Below are positions 1 to 12,542 of a stretch of 64,000 nt of DNA, in pieces. Position 1 is the stretch's first letter, and each line of letters begins with the position of its first letter. The notes below the pieces were generated by a model that worked only from the letters and a program-made list of their open reading frames with translations, ran no database searches and had not been told where the DNA came from. Source of the DNA: Pandoraea iniqua (lineage in GTDB: Bacteria; Pseudomonadota; Gammaproteobacteria; Burkholderiales; Burkholderiaceae); assembly GCF_902459685.1 (NCBI RefSeq), contig NZ_CABPSF010000002.1, forward strand, positions 1-64,000, written 5' to 3'. The position numbers and the translations under genes were made by a program.

Positions 1-1282
<1,282 letters not shown>

Positions 1283-1343
1283 GAGCATGCACTGGAAGTT
1301 GAGTGTTCACGCTTATCGGTTGTTGACTGCGTAGATCTAAGTC

Positions 1344-1420
1344 GGGTCTGTAGCTCAGGTGGTTAGAGCACCGTCTTGATAAGGCGGGGGTCGAAGGTTC
1401 AAGTCCTTCCAGACCCACCA
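1344..1420 (+). tRNA. tRNA-Ile (GAT)
   Basis: A 77-base cloverleaf with acceptor stem GGGTCTG pairing with CAGACCC, a D-arm with AGCTCAGG, anticodon GAT at 1378-1380, a T-arm with GGTTCAAGTCC and an encoded CCA end. It lies in the 16S-23S spacer, the usual place for tRNA-Ile in proteobacterial rrn operons. Confidence 0.98.
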
Positions 1421-1464
1421 AGCTAACCACCGCCTGACCAAGTCGGTGGAAACTGGCTTGAAAT

Positions 1465-1540
1465 GGGGGCATAGCTCAGCTGGGAGAGCACCTGCTTTGC
1501 AAGCAGGGGGTCGTCGGTTCGATCCCGTCTGCCTCCACCA
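1465..1540 (+). tRNA. tRNA-Ala (TGC)
   Basis: A 76-base cloverleaf with acceptor stem GGGGGCA pairing with TGCCTCC (one G-U), anticodon TGC at 1498-1500, T-arm GGTTCGATCC and an encoded CCA end. It is the second spacer tRNA, 44 bases after tRNA-Ile. Confidence 0.98.
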
Positions 1541-1643
1541 ATTCCTTAGATCGCACATCGATGTCAGTCAAAAGCTTTTACGTCTGCGGTAAATCCCAAC
1601 GAATGTGAATGTTTTTGAATGACAGCAATGTCATGCAGTTATT

Positions 1644-1655
1644 TGTTCTTTAACA
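1644..1655 (+). promoter_or_regulatory. boxA-like antitermination element of the rrn spacer
   Basis: TGTTCTTTAACA is close to the E. coli rrn boxA core (TGCTCTTTAACA), which binds the NusB/NusE antitermination complex. It lies between tRNA-Ala and 23S, where spacer boxA elements normally sit. Confidence 0.75.
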
Positions 1656-1814
1656 ATTTAGAAGAAGTAGTAGTACAACGGAAGCGCGTTAGAGATGGCG
1701 CGTGGAAATTGTACGGGTTGTGATTGTATCAACTAGTATTTAAGTGATCGAAAGATGACTTGGAATACGGCACAACGCTAAAACTCAACCTATAACGAGA
1801 CATTCTCGTTATAG
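1654..1814 (+). other. pre-23S leader with 5' arms of two long-range processing stems
   Basis: Bases 1654-1676 are complementary to 4773-4794 beyond 23S, over about 22 pairs with two G-U pairs and one bulged A. Bases 1808-1822 pair with 4684-4698, so the stem runs from the leader into helix 1 of mature 23S. Such stems around 23S are RNase III substrates. Just before them, 1789-1800 and 1804-1815 form a perfect 12-bp local hairpin with a 3-base loop. It uses the same bases as the long-range stem, so the two folds exclude each other. Confidence 0.7.
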
Positions 1815-4692
<2,878 letters not shown>

Positions 4693-4772
4693 TATAACCA
4701 GTGTGTTTTGTGCTGGTGTGAGTTGCGTGTGCCCATAACGAGGCTGATACGCTCACAACCCAACTACATGTA

Positions 4773-4794
4773 GTACTACGCTTCTTCTGAATTG
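4773..4794 (+). other. 3' arm of the outer pre-23S processing stem
   Basis: This stretch is the reverse complement of 1654-1676 with one bulge and two G-U pairs, and closes the precursor stem around 23S. It lies between the 23S 3' end and 5S. Confidence 0.65.
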
Positions 4795-4831
4795 GTTTTG
4801 TTGCACTCAGTGCAGCAGAACATACAAGTTA

Positions 4832-4947
4832 TGCCTGATGACCATAGCGAGTTGGAACCACCCCTTCCCATCCCGAACAGGACCGTGAAACGACTCCACG
4901 CCGATGATAGTGCGGATACCCGTGTGAAAGTAGGTAATCGTCAGGCT
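4832..4947 (+). rRNA. rrf: 5S ribosomal RNA
   Basis: About 115 bases starting TGCCTGATGACCATAGCGAG and ending CGTCAGGCT. The terminal stem GCCTGA/TCAGGC closes the molecule, and the loop motifs ACCCCTTCCCATCCCGAAC and CGCCGATGATAGTG are diagnostic for 5S. Confidence 0.98.
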
Positions 4948-4957
4948 CCCCTAAAGA

Positions 4958-4989
4958 CCCCTTGCTACAACGCGTAGCAAGGGGTTTTT
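4958..4989 (+). terminator. rho-independent terminator of the rrn operon
   Basis: CCCCTTGCTAC (4958-4968) pairs perfectly over 11 bp with GTAGCAAGGGG (4974-4984) around a 5-base loop and is followed by TTTTT. It lies 11 bases after 5S, so no distal tRNA is transcribed. Confidence 0.93.
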
Positions 4990-5576
4990 GCTTTGCGGGA
5001 TCGGATTCGAGAGTGTTGCACTCAACACCATCGGTCGATCTTTGTTTCCGCAGGCGGCTAGCGGAATCGACGCGCATAGCGTTTAGATCCCTTCTGATAT
5101 TCCCCTTTGCGACACGTGCTTGGCTTCAAGTTGGCGAGGCCGGCAGTCTGTCCCCTGCTATTGCTCTGCCCCAAGTAAGACGTGTTCATTCATTGCCGTC
5201 GACCAGCACGTTGATTGCGCCTAGTTTCGCGCTCAGTCCCTTCGCGTGGATTGGAATGCGGAATGGGTGTCGGGGCTGGAAATCGCCCTGAAGAGGTGTT
5301 GCGTTGATGAATGCGAAAACGCGTTCACTCCCGGTGTTCGCAGTGTCGTGCCGCGTTAGGAGATGAAGCTGGGGAAATAGAGGGGGGCGGGGAAGGGCTC
5401 TGACCTACGGTGACGGCGAGAATGGGACCCCATCACACCGGAACCAAGCGCTACAACTGACGTTGCGTCCGAGCCGGCGTCGGTCGGATATCGAAGTTTT
5501 CGACATCCGACCTAGCGCTAACAATTACCGCAAACAAAAGACATCACAAATAACAACGATCGCGAACTACCGCTAT
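4990..5576. other. 587-base gap without a supported gene
   Basis: It lies between the rrn terminator and the 3' end of the OPT transporter gene. Short open frames here have no recognisable domain or ribosome binding site. The only structure I see is an imperfect hairpin, TCGGATATCG (5484-5493) with CGACATCCGA (5501-5510), 9 of 10 bases paired and without a T-run. Confidence 0.5.
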
Positions 5577-7658
5577 TTAACGCGGTACGGCAGCCAATAC
5601 GCGACGAACCAGCACGACGCATACGGCGATAAACGCTGCGAATGCGATCCAATCGGCTGTCCCGGCAAACCCGCTGCCTACGATTGCCAAGGGTGCATCT
5701 GAGCCAGTGAAGCCAACCACCATCGCCATCGCGACACCCACTAGGCTTTCGCCGACAATCAGCCCCGACGCCAACAACACACCGCGTCGCTCAGCGGCTT
5801 CCGCATAAGGTCCGAAGTCTTTGCCATGTGCTTTTGCACGCGCCTTCATCACCCGGTGCGAAATCCAACCCAATAGCGAACCAATCACCAACGCCGAACC
5901 AATCGTCGGCGGCAGGTAAATACCAATCCCCACGGCAATCACCGGCAACCGCGCAACGCCACCTCGCTTTGCCAACATCGCATCGATGGCAATCATCACC
6001 AGTCCCACCACCGCGCCAATGCCGAGCATCGACCAGTCGAGCTGATGCGTGAAGATGCCCTTGGCGATCGCCGTCATCAGAATGGCCTGCGGCGCCGACA
6101 AGGCCTGCGACGGATCCATCCCGGCGCGCGGCAACGCATCCGTAAAGCCGTACGCGTTGTAGAGCAGATTCAACACCGGCGGAATCACCGCCGCGCCGAC
6201 CACGCAACCCACCAGCAACGCCACCTGCTGACGCCACGGCGTCGCACCCACGAGCCAGCCCGTCTTCAGATCTTGCAAGTTGTCGTTCGAAATCGTGGCA
6301 ATCGCGATAACAGCCGCGGTCGTGAAGAGCGCCAGCGCAATCGCCAGCTTGCCGCCGGCCGTCGTATCGAGCAGGCCGCTCGCCTGACTCACGCTGAGAA
6401 TCAACAACGAGACCAGCACCACCGCGACGATACCGATGCCGGAAATCGGACTCGCCGAAGACCCCACCAAGCCCGCCATGTAACCGCAAGCCGCAGCAAC
6501 CAAAAAGCCGAAGACCACCGCGAACACCACACTGCAAGCCACCAGCGTCGCAATGCCGCCGACCGACAACGGTGCGTCCGCAAGGAACACACCGAACGTC
6601 ACCACCCAGACGGCCACGCAAACCAGCGTCAAGCCAATGACCCAGCGCGGCGAAAGATCCTGCTCCGTCCGGCCGAGCTTCACGCCGGTGCCGCGAGCCC
6701 GAGACTGCCCCAACGCCGCGAACGACGTCTTAACGCCCTCGACCATCGGCTTGGCGAGCGTAATAAGCGTCCACACGGCAGCGACGCCGATGGTGCCCGC
6801 ACCAATGAACCGCACCTTGTGCTGCCAGAGCCCGTTGGCAAACGCGGCCATCGCTTGCCCATCGGTATTGGGCGTAATCGACGTCAGCACCGGCACCGCA
6901 ATGCCCCAGCTCAATATGATGCCGAGCAGAATCGCCAGACCCGAGATAATCCCGATCAGGTAGCCCGCCCCGATCAAGGCCAGCGAAAAGCCACTGGTCA
7001 GGCGAAACACCGCCGTGCCCGCAGGAATCCACGCGGTAATGCTTTCCCCAAAAATCTTCAGACCATTGGTGGCGAATGCGAACAACGCGGACACCACACC
7101 GCCAAACGCAATCTCGCGCACGCCACTGCCACCCGCCGCATTCGATTGACGGTCCGACTGACCGTTAGCGGAATTCGAGGCCGACGCATCGTCGCCTTCA
7201 CTGCCGACACGAAGAATTTCAGCCGCCGCCACACCTTCCGGATAAGGCAGATCGCTGTCCACCACCATCGCGCGTCGCAACGGAATGGTAAAGAGCACAC
7301 CGAGAATGCCGCCCGACGCGCAAATGGCGAGCGTCAAACCAAATGGAAAGCCTTGCCAATGGCCAATCATCAGCAGGCCCGGCAAAACGAAAATGATCGA
7401 TGAGAGCGTGCCGGCCGCAGACGCCTGCGTCTGCACCATATTGTTCTCGAGGATATTGCCGCCACGCAGTGCGCGCAGCACGGCCATCGAGATCACGGCC
7501 GCCGGAATAGACGATGAAAAGGTGAGGCCGACTTTCAAGCCGAGATAAACATTGGAGGCGGTGAACACCACAGTGATCAGCGCGCCGAGAATCATGCCGC
7601 GTACCGTTAATTCGGGTAGCGAAACTGCGTCGGGAATACGAGTCGGTTGAGAAGCCAT
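5577..7658 (-). CDS. OPT-family oligopeptide transporter
   Basis: A 693-residue inner-membrane protein of the OPT family (oligopeptide/metal-chelate transporters, proton-coupled where studied). The N-terminus, around LPELTVRGMILGALITVVFTA and the following NVYLGLKVGLTFSSSIPAAV, is characteristic of bacterial OPT proteins. Many hydrophobic segments follow, with a polar, Ser/Asn/Gln-rich loop near residues 150-175. Full length for the family. The start is the first ATG; no clear Shine-Dalgarno precedes it, but it keeps the whole conserved N-terminus. It stands alone, between the rrn operon and a divergent MFS gene. Small peptides or metal chelates are possible substrates; nothing here decides which. 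Confidence 0.9.
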   Translation of the reverse strand: MASQPTRIPDAVSLPELTVRGMILGALITVVFTASNVYLGLKVGLTFSSSIPAAVISMAVLRALRGGNILENNMVQTQASAAGTLSSIIFVLPGLLMIGHWQGFPFGLTLAICASGGILGVLFTIPLRRAMVVDSDLPYPEGVAAAEILRVGSEGDDASASNSANGQSDRQSNAAGGSGVREIAFGGVVSALFAFATNGLKIFGESITAWIPAGTAVFRLTSGFSLALIGAGYLIGIISGLAILLGIILSWGIAVPVLTSITPNTDGQAMAAFANGLWQHKVRFIGAGTIGVAAVWTLITLAKPMVEGVKTSFAALGQSRARGTGVKLGRTEQDLSPRWVIGLTLVCVAVWVVTFGVFLADAPLSVGGIATLVACSVVFAVVFGFLVAAACGYMAGLVGSSASPISGIGIVAVVLVSLLILSVSQASGLLDTTAGGKLAIALALFTTAAVIAIATISNDNLQDLKTGWLVGATPWRQQVALLVGCVVGAAVIPPVLNLLYNAYGFTDALPRAGMDPSQALSAPQAILMTAIAKGIFTHQLDWSMLGIGAVVGLVMIAIDAMLAKRGGVARLPVIAVGIGIYLPPTIGSALVIGSLLGWISHRVMKARAKAHGKDFGPYAEAAERRGVLLASGLIVGESLVGVAMAMVVGFTGSDAPLAIVGSGFAGTADWIAFAAFIAVCVVLVRRVLAAVPR

Positions 7659-7986
7659 GTGTACGAATTAGGGGGGATTTTCGCCCGATGGGAATGTGGC
7701 GCAGATTGTATGCGTCCGGCTGTCATGCCGCCAGTCTTGACGGCCGTGATAGTGCGTCCGCTTGAATCCCACTTCTAAATCCCAAATGCAGCGGCCAGTC
7801 CAATGCAAAACCCTATTTGCCACAAGAATTGGCTAAATGTGGGGCATATCCATCTACTTTTCGGATGGAATCTAACTTTTCCTAATTCGTTTAATGATGG
7901 ATGATCCGGGTTTTCCCTTGGGTGATAACAAAGCCCGGGTCCACCAAGGCGAGTACAAACGGACCCGTGCATAAAGGAGTTCTTCG
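7659..7986. other. 328-base divergent intergenic region (OPT and DHA2 transporter genes)
   Basis: It holds the promoters of two divergently transcribed transporter genes. The right end carries a strong ribosome binding site (AAAGGAG, 7974-7980) for the MFS gene. I see no convincing palindrome or riboswitch-like fold in the rest. Confidence 0.5.
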
Positions 7987-9501
7987 ATGTCCAGTCTGCA
8001 TACCTCTTCGCATCCGGTGCCTCAAACCAGCGACCGTCGTCGCTGGCTGGTGCTCGCGATCGTTTCGGTGGCGCTGCTGCTCATCGTGATCGACATGACG
8101 GTGCTCTACACGGCACTGCCGCGTCTGACCCACGATCTTGCAGCGACGGCGTCCGCCAAGCTGTGGATCGTCAACGCATACGCGCTTGTCGTCTCCGGCC
8201 TGTTGCTCGGCATGGGCACGCTCGGTGACCGCCTCGGTCATAAGCGTCTGTTCATCGCCGGGTTGGCCGTCTTCGGTATCGCCTCATTGGCGGCGGCTTT
8301 CTCGCCCGACGCCAACCTGCTGATCGCCGCTCGCGCACTGCTTGGCGTGGGGGCCGCGATGATGATGCCGGCCACGCTCTCGCTCATTCGCCTCACGTTT
8401 GCCGATTCGCGCGAACGTGCGTTGGCTATCGGCATCTGGGCATCGGTCGCATCCGGCGGTGCCGCATTCGGCCCGGTCGTGGGCGGTGCGTTGCTCGAAC
8501 ACTTCTGGTGGGGCTCGGTCTTCCTGATCAACGTGCCCATCGTGTTGCTCGCGTTGCCGCTGGCGTACTGGCTGATTCCGAAGGGTGGGGCGACGTCGAC
8601 GCAGCCGTGGGACTGGTTCGGCTCTGTGCTCTTTATGGTCGGGCTGGTCGGCCTGACCTATGCGATCAAGTCGGCCGGTAAGCCTTCGCCCGATTGGTGG
8701 ACGGTGGGCGTGGCGCTTGTCGTGGGTGGCGTTTTCCTCGCGGCGTTCGTGCGCCGCCAACAGCACAGTGCTCATCCGTTGCTCGACTTCACACTGTTCC
8801 GCAATCCGGCATTCGCAAGTGCCGTCGTCGCGGCGCTGGTCGCGTCGGCATCGCTGATCGGGATGGAACTGGTGTTCAGTCAGCGTCTGCAACTGGTGCT
8901 CGGCTACTCGCCGCTCGAGGCCGGTTGGGCCATCGTGCCGTTGCCGCTCGCCGCCTTCGTCGCCGGGCCGATTGCCGGTCAACTGCTGCCGCGTCTCGGT
9001 GGCGCTCGCATGCTGCCGATCGCGTTGCTGATCTCGGGGATCGGGATGGCGGGCTATCTGTTCGTGCGCGACATGGGGCTGATGCCGTCGATCGTCACGC
9101 TGGCCATTCTCGGCTTTGGCGTCGGCGCGACGATGACGGCCGCGTCGAGCACGATCATGCAGAGTGCGCCGCCGGAACGCGCCGGGATGGCGGCCTCGGT
9201 TGAGGAAGTCTCGTACGAACTGGGTGGTGCGTTGGGCGTGACGTTCATGGGCAGTCTGCTGTCGTTCGTGTACGCCCGTGGCATGCAAGTGCCGCAGACC
9301 GACGCGTTACCGAGCATCGTGCGCGACAGCCTCGACGAAGCGCAGCTCGTCGCCGAACAATTGCCGGCGGCACTCGCCGAGTCGCTTACGCGTCTGGCGA
9401 ATACCGCCTTCGATCAAGGCTTCAATGCCGTGATCGCGGCGGCAGCCATCTTGCTGATCGCTACCGCCGCGTGGGGACGCTGGCACGCCCGGGCGCGTTA
9501 A
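7987..9501 (+). CDS. MFS exporter, DHA2 (14-helix) type, SmvA/QacA-like
   Basis: A 504-residue inner-membrane drug:proton antiporter of the DHA2 type, which has 14 membrane segments. Helix 1 carries LLLIVIDMTVLYTALP, with the acidic residue typical of DHA2 proteins. Motif A follows as GDRLGHKRLF, and RALLGVGAAMMMPATLSLIR matches the antiporter motif C region. The ATG at 7987 has AAAGGAG six bases upstream. Relatives SmvA and QacA export cationic biocides and dyes; the substrate here is not shown. Monocistronic: a convergent gene follows and no regulator is adjacent. Confidence 0.9.
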   Translation: MSSLHTSSHPVPQTSDRRRWLVLAIVSVALLLIVIDMTVLYTALPRLTHDLAATASAKLWIVNAYALVVSGLLLGMGTLGDRLGHKRLFIAGLAVFGIASLAAAFSPDANLLIAARALLGVGAAMMMPATLSLIRLTFADSRERALAIGIWASVASGGAAFGPVVGGALLEHFWWGSVFLINVPIVLLALPLAYWLIPKGGATSTQPWDWFGSVLFMVGLVGLTYAIKSAGKPSPDWWTVGVALVVGGVFLAAFVRRQQHSAHPLLDFTLFRNPAFASAVVAALVASASLIGMELVFSQRLQLVLGYSPLEAGWAIVPLPLAAFVAGPIAGQLLPRLGGARMLPIALLISGIGMAGYLFVRDMGLMPSIVTLAILGFGVGATMTAASSTIMQSAPPERAGMAASVEEVSYELGGALGVTFMGSLLSFVYARGMQVPQTDALPSIVRDSLDEAQLVAEQLPAALAESLTRLANTAFDQGFNAVIAAAAILLIATAAWGRWHARAR

Positions 9502-9502
9502 T

Positions 9503-9535
9503 GCAACGCCGGTGCAACGCCGGTGCAACGCCACC
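9503..9535. repeat. 11-base tandem repeat, about three copies
   Basis: GCAACGCCGGT occurs at 9503-9513 and 9514-9524, and a diverged copy GCAACGCCACC at 9525-9535. It starts one base after the stop codon of the MFS gene, in the gap between two convergent genes. Confidence 0.85.
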
Positions 9536-9575
9536 GGCCGTTAACGCAGATGCGCTGAAAGGGGGACGCCAACGT

Positions 9576-10022
9576 CTAGCGCGCTGCCCTCAACATCCCG
9601 GCCATCGCGTGCAGTGCCAGCGGGTAGCACTGCACGCCGAGACCGCAGATCACTCCCGTCGCCACGGTCGAAATCAACGAGTGCCGGTAAATCTTGTCGC
9701 GCTTGTGGATGTTGGTGATATGCACCTCGATCAACGGACGCTCGATCAGCTTCGCAGCGTCAAGCACGGGAATGGACCGGAACGAGAAGCCGGCCGGGTT
9801 GAGGATGACGCCCGCGCCGGCTTCGAACGCTTCCTGCAACCAGTCGATCATCGTGGCTTCGCTGTTCGTCTGCCGGAACTCGCAACGCAGTTCAAGCTGT
9901 GCTGCCACTGACCGCACGGTCGTTTCGATCTCGGCGAGCGTGGTGTGCCCGTAGAGGTGCGGCTCGCGCTTGCCGAGCATGTTGAGGTTCGGTCCGTTGA
10001 GGATGTAGACAAGATCGGACAT
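9576..10022 (-). CDS. aroQ: type II 3-dehydroquinate dehydratase
   Basis: Interconverts 3-dehydroquinate and 3-dehydroshikimate. The protein has 148 residues, normal for the dodecameric type II enzyme. Visible motifs are NGPNLNMLG, the lid loop KREPHLYG with the catalytic Arg and Tyr, RQTNSE, and the active-site segment EVHITNIHKRDKIYRHS. The ATG at 10022 is chosen because the protein then begins MSDLVYILNGPN; an upstream ATG would overlap the preceding gene. It is downstream of an MHS-type transporter on the same strand with a 34-base gap. This context suggests a catabolic (quinate/shikimate) role, though a biosynthetic one cannot be excluded. Confidence 0.93.
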   Translation of the reverse strand: MSDLVYILNGPNLNMLGKREPHLYGHTTLAEIETTVRSVAAQLELRCEFRQTNSEATMIDWLQEAFEAGAGVILNPAGFSFRSIPVLDAAKLIERPLIEVHITNIHKRDKIYRHSLISTVATGVICGLGVQCYPLALHAMAGMLRAAR

Positions 10023-10056
10023 GGTGGTGAATGCGTTTCCCGTGAAAGACAAATAA

Positions 10057-11508
10057 TCAGTGGCTGTTGCGCATGCCATGCGCACCGTCGACTGGCGTCA
10101 CGCGCGAGACGTTGGCCGCGCTGCCATTGCCGCTACCGCTACCGAGCGTCGCCAAGTGTTCAACCTCCGCAGCATCGCCCGTGAGCGCATGCGTCGAGTC
10201 GGTGCGGTGCATGTCGATGCCGCGTGTCTCTGGTCCGATGAGAATGGCGGCGAGCGAAATCACATTGAGCACGGCGCACAACGCCACCACGGCCCAAGGC
10301 GATCCGTTGCTGATCGAGAGCAGCCAGACCGCGACCATCGGCATCGGTCCGCCCGTGAGCAAATTGGCACCGGTATAAGCGAGCGCCGAGCCCGAGTAAC
10401 GGACGTTCGTCGGAAACGCCTCGGCAAAGGCCACCGGCTGAATCCCACTCTGGTACTGCGTGAAGCCGAGAAACAGCCCCATGATCAGCAGCATCGGCAC
10501 GAAGCTGCGCGTCTCGAGTACGGAGAAATACACGAGCGAGATCAGCAGCGTGGCGCACGAGCCAATCGCCAGTGCCTTCTTGCGGCCGATCCGGTCGCTG
10601 AGCGCGCCGCCGATCAATGCACCGAAAATGGCGAAGATATTCGCGCCCATGAGCAGCATGAACGCCGTCTGCTTCGGCACGCCCAGCGTCTTGGTGATGT
10701 AGCTCAGCGAGAACACCACGATCAGATAGAAGATCGCCGCAGGGCCGCAAAAGAACAGCGTCCAGCGAATCAGCGGCTTGTAATGCAGGCGCACCGCATC
10801 GCGCAGCGGATTGCTCACCTTCACGACCTGCGTCGCCTGTTTCATCGCGGCAAACGCCGGGGTCTCATGCACCTTTAGCCGGATGTACACGCCGACGATC
10901 ACCAGCAAGACACTCATCACGAACGGCACACGCCATCCCCAAGACTCGAACGCCTCGGTCGACAGCGATGCCGATAGCCCGAATAGCGCCGCGTTGGCGA
11001 GAATCTGGCTGACAGGCGAGCAGATGCCCAGCAGCCCGGAATATCGGCCGCGCCTGTCCGGACTCGCGTGTTCGATGGCCATCAGTTGCCCGCCCGTCGA
11101 CTCGCCACCCAGCGCGAAGCCCTGCACGATGCGCAGCACCACCAGCAGAATCGGCGCCCACACGCCGATTTGCGCGTATGTGGGCAGCAAGCCCATGAGC
11201 ACCGACGCCACGCCCATGACCGATACCGTGGCGAGCATCAGATTGCGCCGCCCGAACTTGTCGCCGAGCGAGCCGCAAATAACTGCGCCTAGCGGGCGCG
11301 CCGCCAGTCCGACGCCGAACGTCGCCAGCGAGGCGAGCAGGGCCGATGTCGGCTCCATCGCGGGGAAGAACAGCTTCGGCAGCAAGGTCGCCGCCAATGC
11401 ACCGTACAAAGTGAAGTCGAACCATTCGAGCGCGGTGCCGATGGTGGCGGCGGTGACCGCCCGTGTCTGCATCGACGCGTCCGACGCAGAGGTCGCTACG
11501 TGTGTCAT
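10057..11508 (-). CDS. MFS transporter, metabolite:H+ symporter (MHS) type, probable shikimate/quinate uptake
   Basis: A 483-residue inner-membrane proton symporter. The N-terminus TIGTALEWFDFTLYGALAA is the MHS signature, as in ShiA, ProP and KgtP. GDKFGRRNLM in the first half and SDRIGRKKAL in the second are the two copies of MFS motif A, and RIVQGFALGGE is typical of the group. ATG 11508 is chosen because CAGGAGA lies just upstream; the frame extends further but that part has no MFS features. It forms a two-gene unit with the type II dehydroquinase and faces an IclR regulator, hence the shikimate/quinate guess. Confidence 0.88.
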   Translation of the reverse strand: MTHVATSASDASMQTRAVTAATIGTALEWFDFTLYGALAATLLPKLFFPAMEPTSALLASLATFGVGLAARPLGAVICGSLGDKFGRRNLMLATVSVMGVASVLMGLLPTYAQIGVWAPILLVVLRIVQGFALGGESTGGQLMAIEHASPDRRGRYSGLLGICSPVSQILANAALFGLSASLSTEAFESWGWRVPFVMSVLLVIVGVYIRLKVHETPAFAAMKQATQVVKVSNPLRDAVRLHYKPLIRWTLFFCGPAAIFYLIVVFSLSYITKTLGVPKQTAFMLLMGANIFAIFGALIGGALSDRIGRKKALAIGSCATLLISLVYFSVLETRSFVPMLLIMGLFLGFTQYQSGIQPVAFAEAFPTNVRYSGSALAYTGANLLTGGPMPMVAVWLLSISNGSPWAVVALCAVLNVISLAAILIGPETRGIDMHRTDSTHALTGDAAEVEHLATLGSGSGNGSAANVSRVTPVDGAHGMRNSH

Positions 11509-11658
11509 GCCTGTCTCCTGACTATTTGATCTGTCGTCATGCCCCATCGTCGCAGTTGCGGCGCGCCGGGGAAATCGGCATCTGCCAGCACCGTGAGTCG
11601 AAAACGGGGGCCGCCCGGGCGTGTCCCGGGCTGGCAAGCGAGATAGTAATGAGCCTGT

Positions 11659-11681
11659 TGGAACACTATTCCAGACTGGAA
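11659..11681. promoter_or_regulatory. candidate IclR-family operator
   Basis: TGGAACACTATTCCA is an exact inverted repeat (TGGAA, five bases, TTCCA). The right half-site is followed by GAC and another TGGAA, giving three alternating half-sites in 23 bases. It sits in the 225-base divergent region between the MHS transporter and the IclR gene, 52 bases before the IclR start. IclR proteins usually bind palindromes in such positions. Confidence 0.6.
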
Positions 11682-11733
11682 TCACATGTCACAATGCGGA
11701 AAAATCGAACAGTGATCAAACAACGGAGACGGT

Positions 11734-12516
11734 ATGAACGGCGTGATGGAGCGCACCCTCGCGATTCTGGAACTGCTGGCCCAGCAAGTGGGCGGCACGC
11801 CGTTGGCGTTCATCGCCGATGAACTCGATATCCCGCGCAGCGCCTGCCACCGGTTACTCACCGACCTGAAGGGTTTCGGCTACGTGCGCCAGTTGCGCGA
11901 GCATGGCGACTATGTGCTGACGACCAAGCTGGTGGGGCTGGGGCTAAGCTTCCTGAGCACATCGGGGATCATCGACATGGCGCAGGCGATTCTCGATCGA
12001 CTCGCCGAAACGTCGGGTGAGTTGGTGCGTCTGGCCATCGTCGACGGCGACCGCCTCACGTGGGTCGCGAAAGCGCAGGGGGCGATGAAGGGGCTGAAGT
12101 ACGACCCGGATATGGGGATGGACACCGTGCTGTCGTGCTCGGCCACCGGTCACGCGTGGATGATGACGATGAGCGACGAGCGCGCGATGGCGCTGGTGAG
12201 CCGTCAGGGGTTCGGACAGCCGAAGGACTATGGCCCCAATGCGCCGACGACGGTGCAGGGACTGCTCACGTTCCTCAATGCCGCCCGGCAGCGCGGCTAC
12301 GCCACCATCAACGAAGTGTTCGCGCCCGGCATGACCGCCATGGCGGCCCCGATTTTGCGCCGGGGTTATCCGGCATTGGGCGTCATCAGTATTGCCGGCC
12401 CGCTGATTCGGCTCGACGAGGCGCGAATGGCTCGCCTCGGCCCGGCGTTGCAGGCGGCAGCATCCGAACTGGCCGCCGCGAGCCACGCCTCACCGCTGTT
12501 CGAGCGGATCAGTTGA
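11734..12516 (+). CDS. IclR-family transcriptional regulator
   Basis: A 260-residue regulator. Residues 5-65 form the winged helix (ERTLAILELLAQ, then IPRSACHRLLTDLKGFGYV). The C-terminal two-thirds is the IclR effector domain, with LVRLAIVDGDRLTWVAKAQG, SATGHAWMM and INEVFAPGMTAMAAPI. GGAGACGGT lies just before the ATG. It is divergent from the MHS transporter-aroQ pair and probably controls it. IclR relatives include aromatic-pathway regulators such as PcaR and PobR of Pseudomonas and Acinetobacter, but the effector here is unknown. Confidence 0.92.
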   Translation: MNGVMERTLAILELLAQQVGGTPLAFIADELDIPRSACHRLLTDLKGFGYVRQLREHGDYVLTTKLVGLGLSFLSTSGIIDMAQAILDRLAETSGELVRLAIVDGDRLTWVAKAQGAMKGLKYDPDMGMDTVLSCSATGHAWMMTMSDERAMALVSRQGFGQPKDYGPNAPTTVQGLLTFLNAARQRGYATINEVFAPGMTAMAAPILRRGYPALGVISIAGPLIRLDEARMARLGPALQAAASELAAASHASPLFERIS

Positions 12517-12542
12517 TCGCTTTCAACCGCACGGTCACGCAC

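Noticed and set aside
4962-5291. 109-codon open frame starting in the rrn terminator
   Set aside because: It begins inside the terminator stem, has no ribosome binding site and no recognisable domain.
5484-5510. Terminator for the OPT transporter gene
   Set aside because: The hairpin has one mismatch, no T-run on the minus strand, and lies more than 60 bases before the gene's stop on the other side of an open stretch, so it may be chance.
6045-7403. 452-codon frame antisense to the OPT transporter gene
   Set aside because: The protein is extremely rich in Arg, His and Gln, as expected of the reverse frame of a GC-rich membrane-protein gene.
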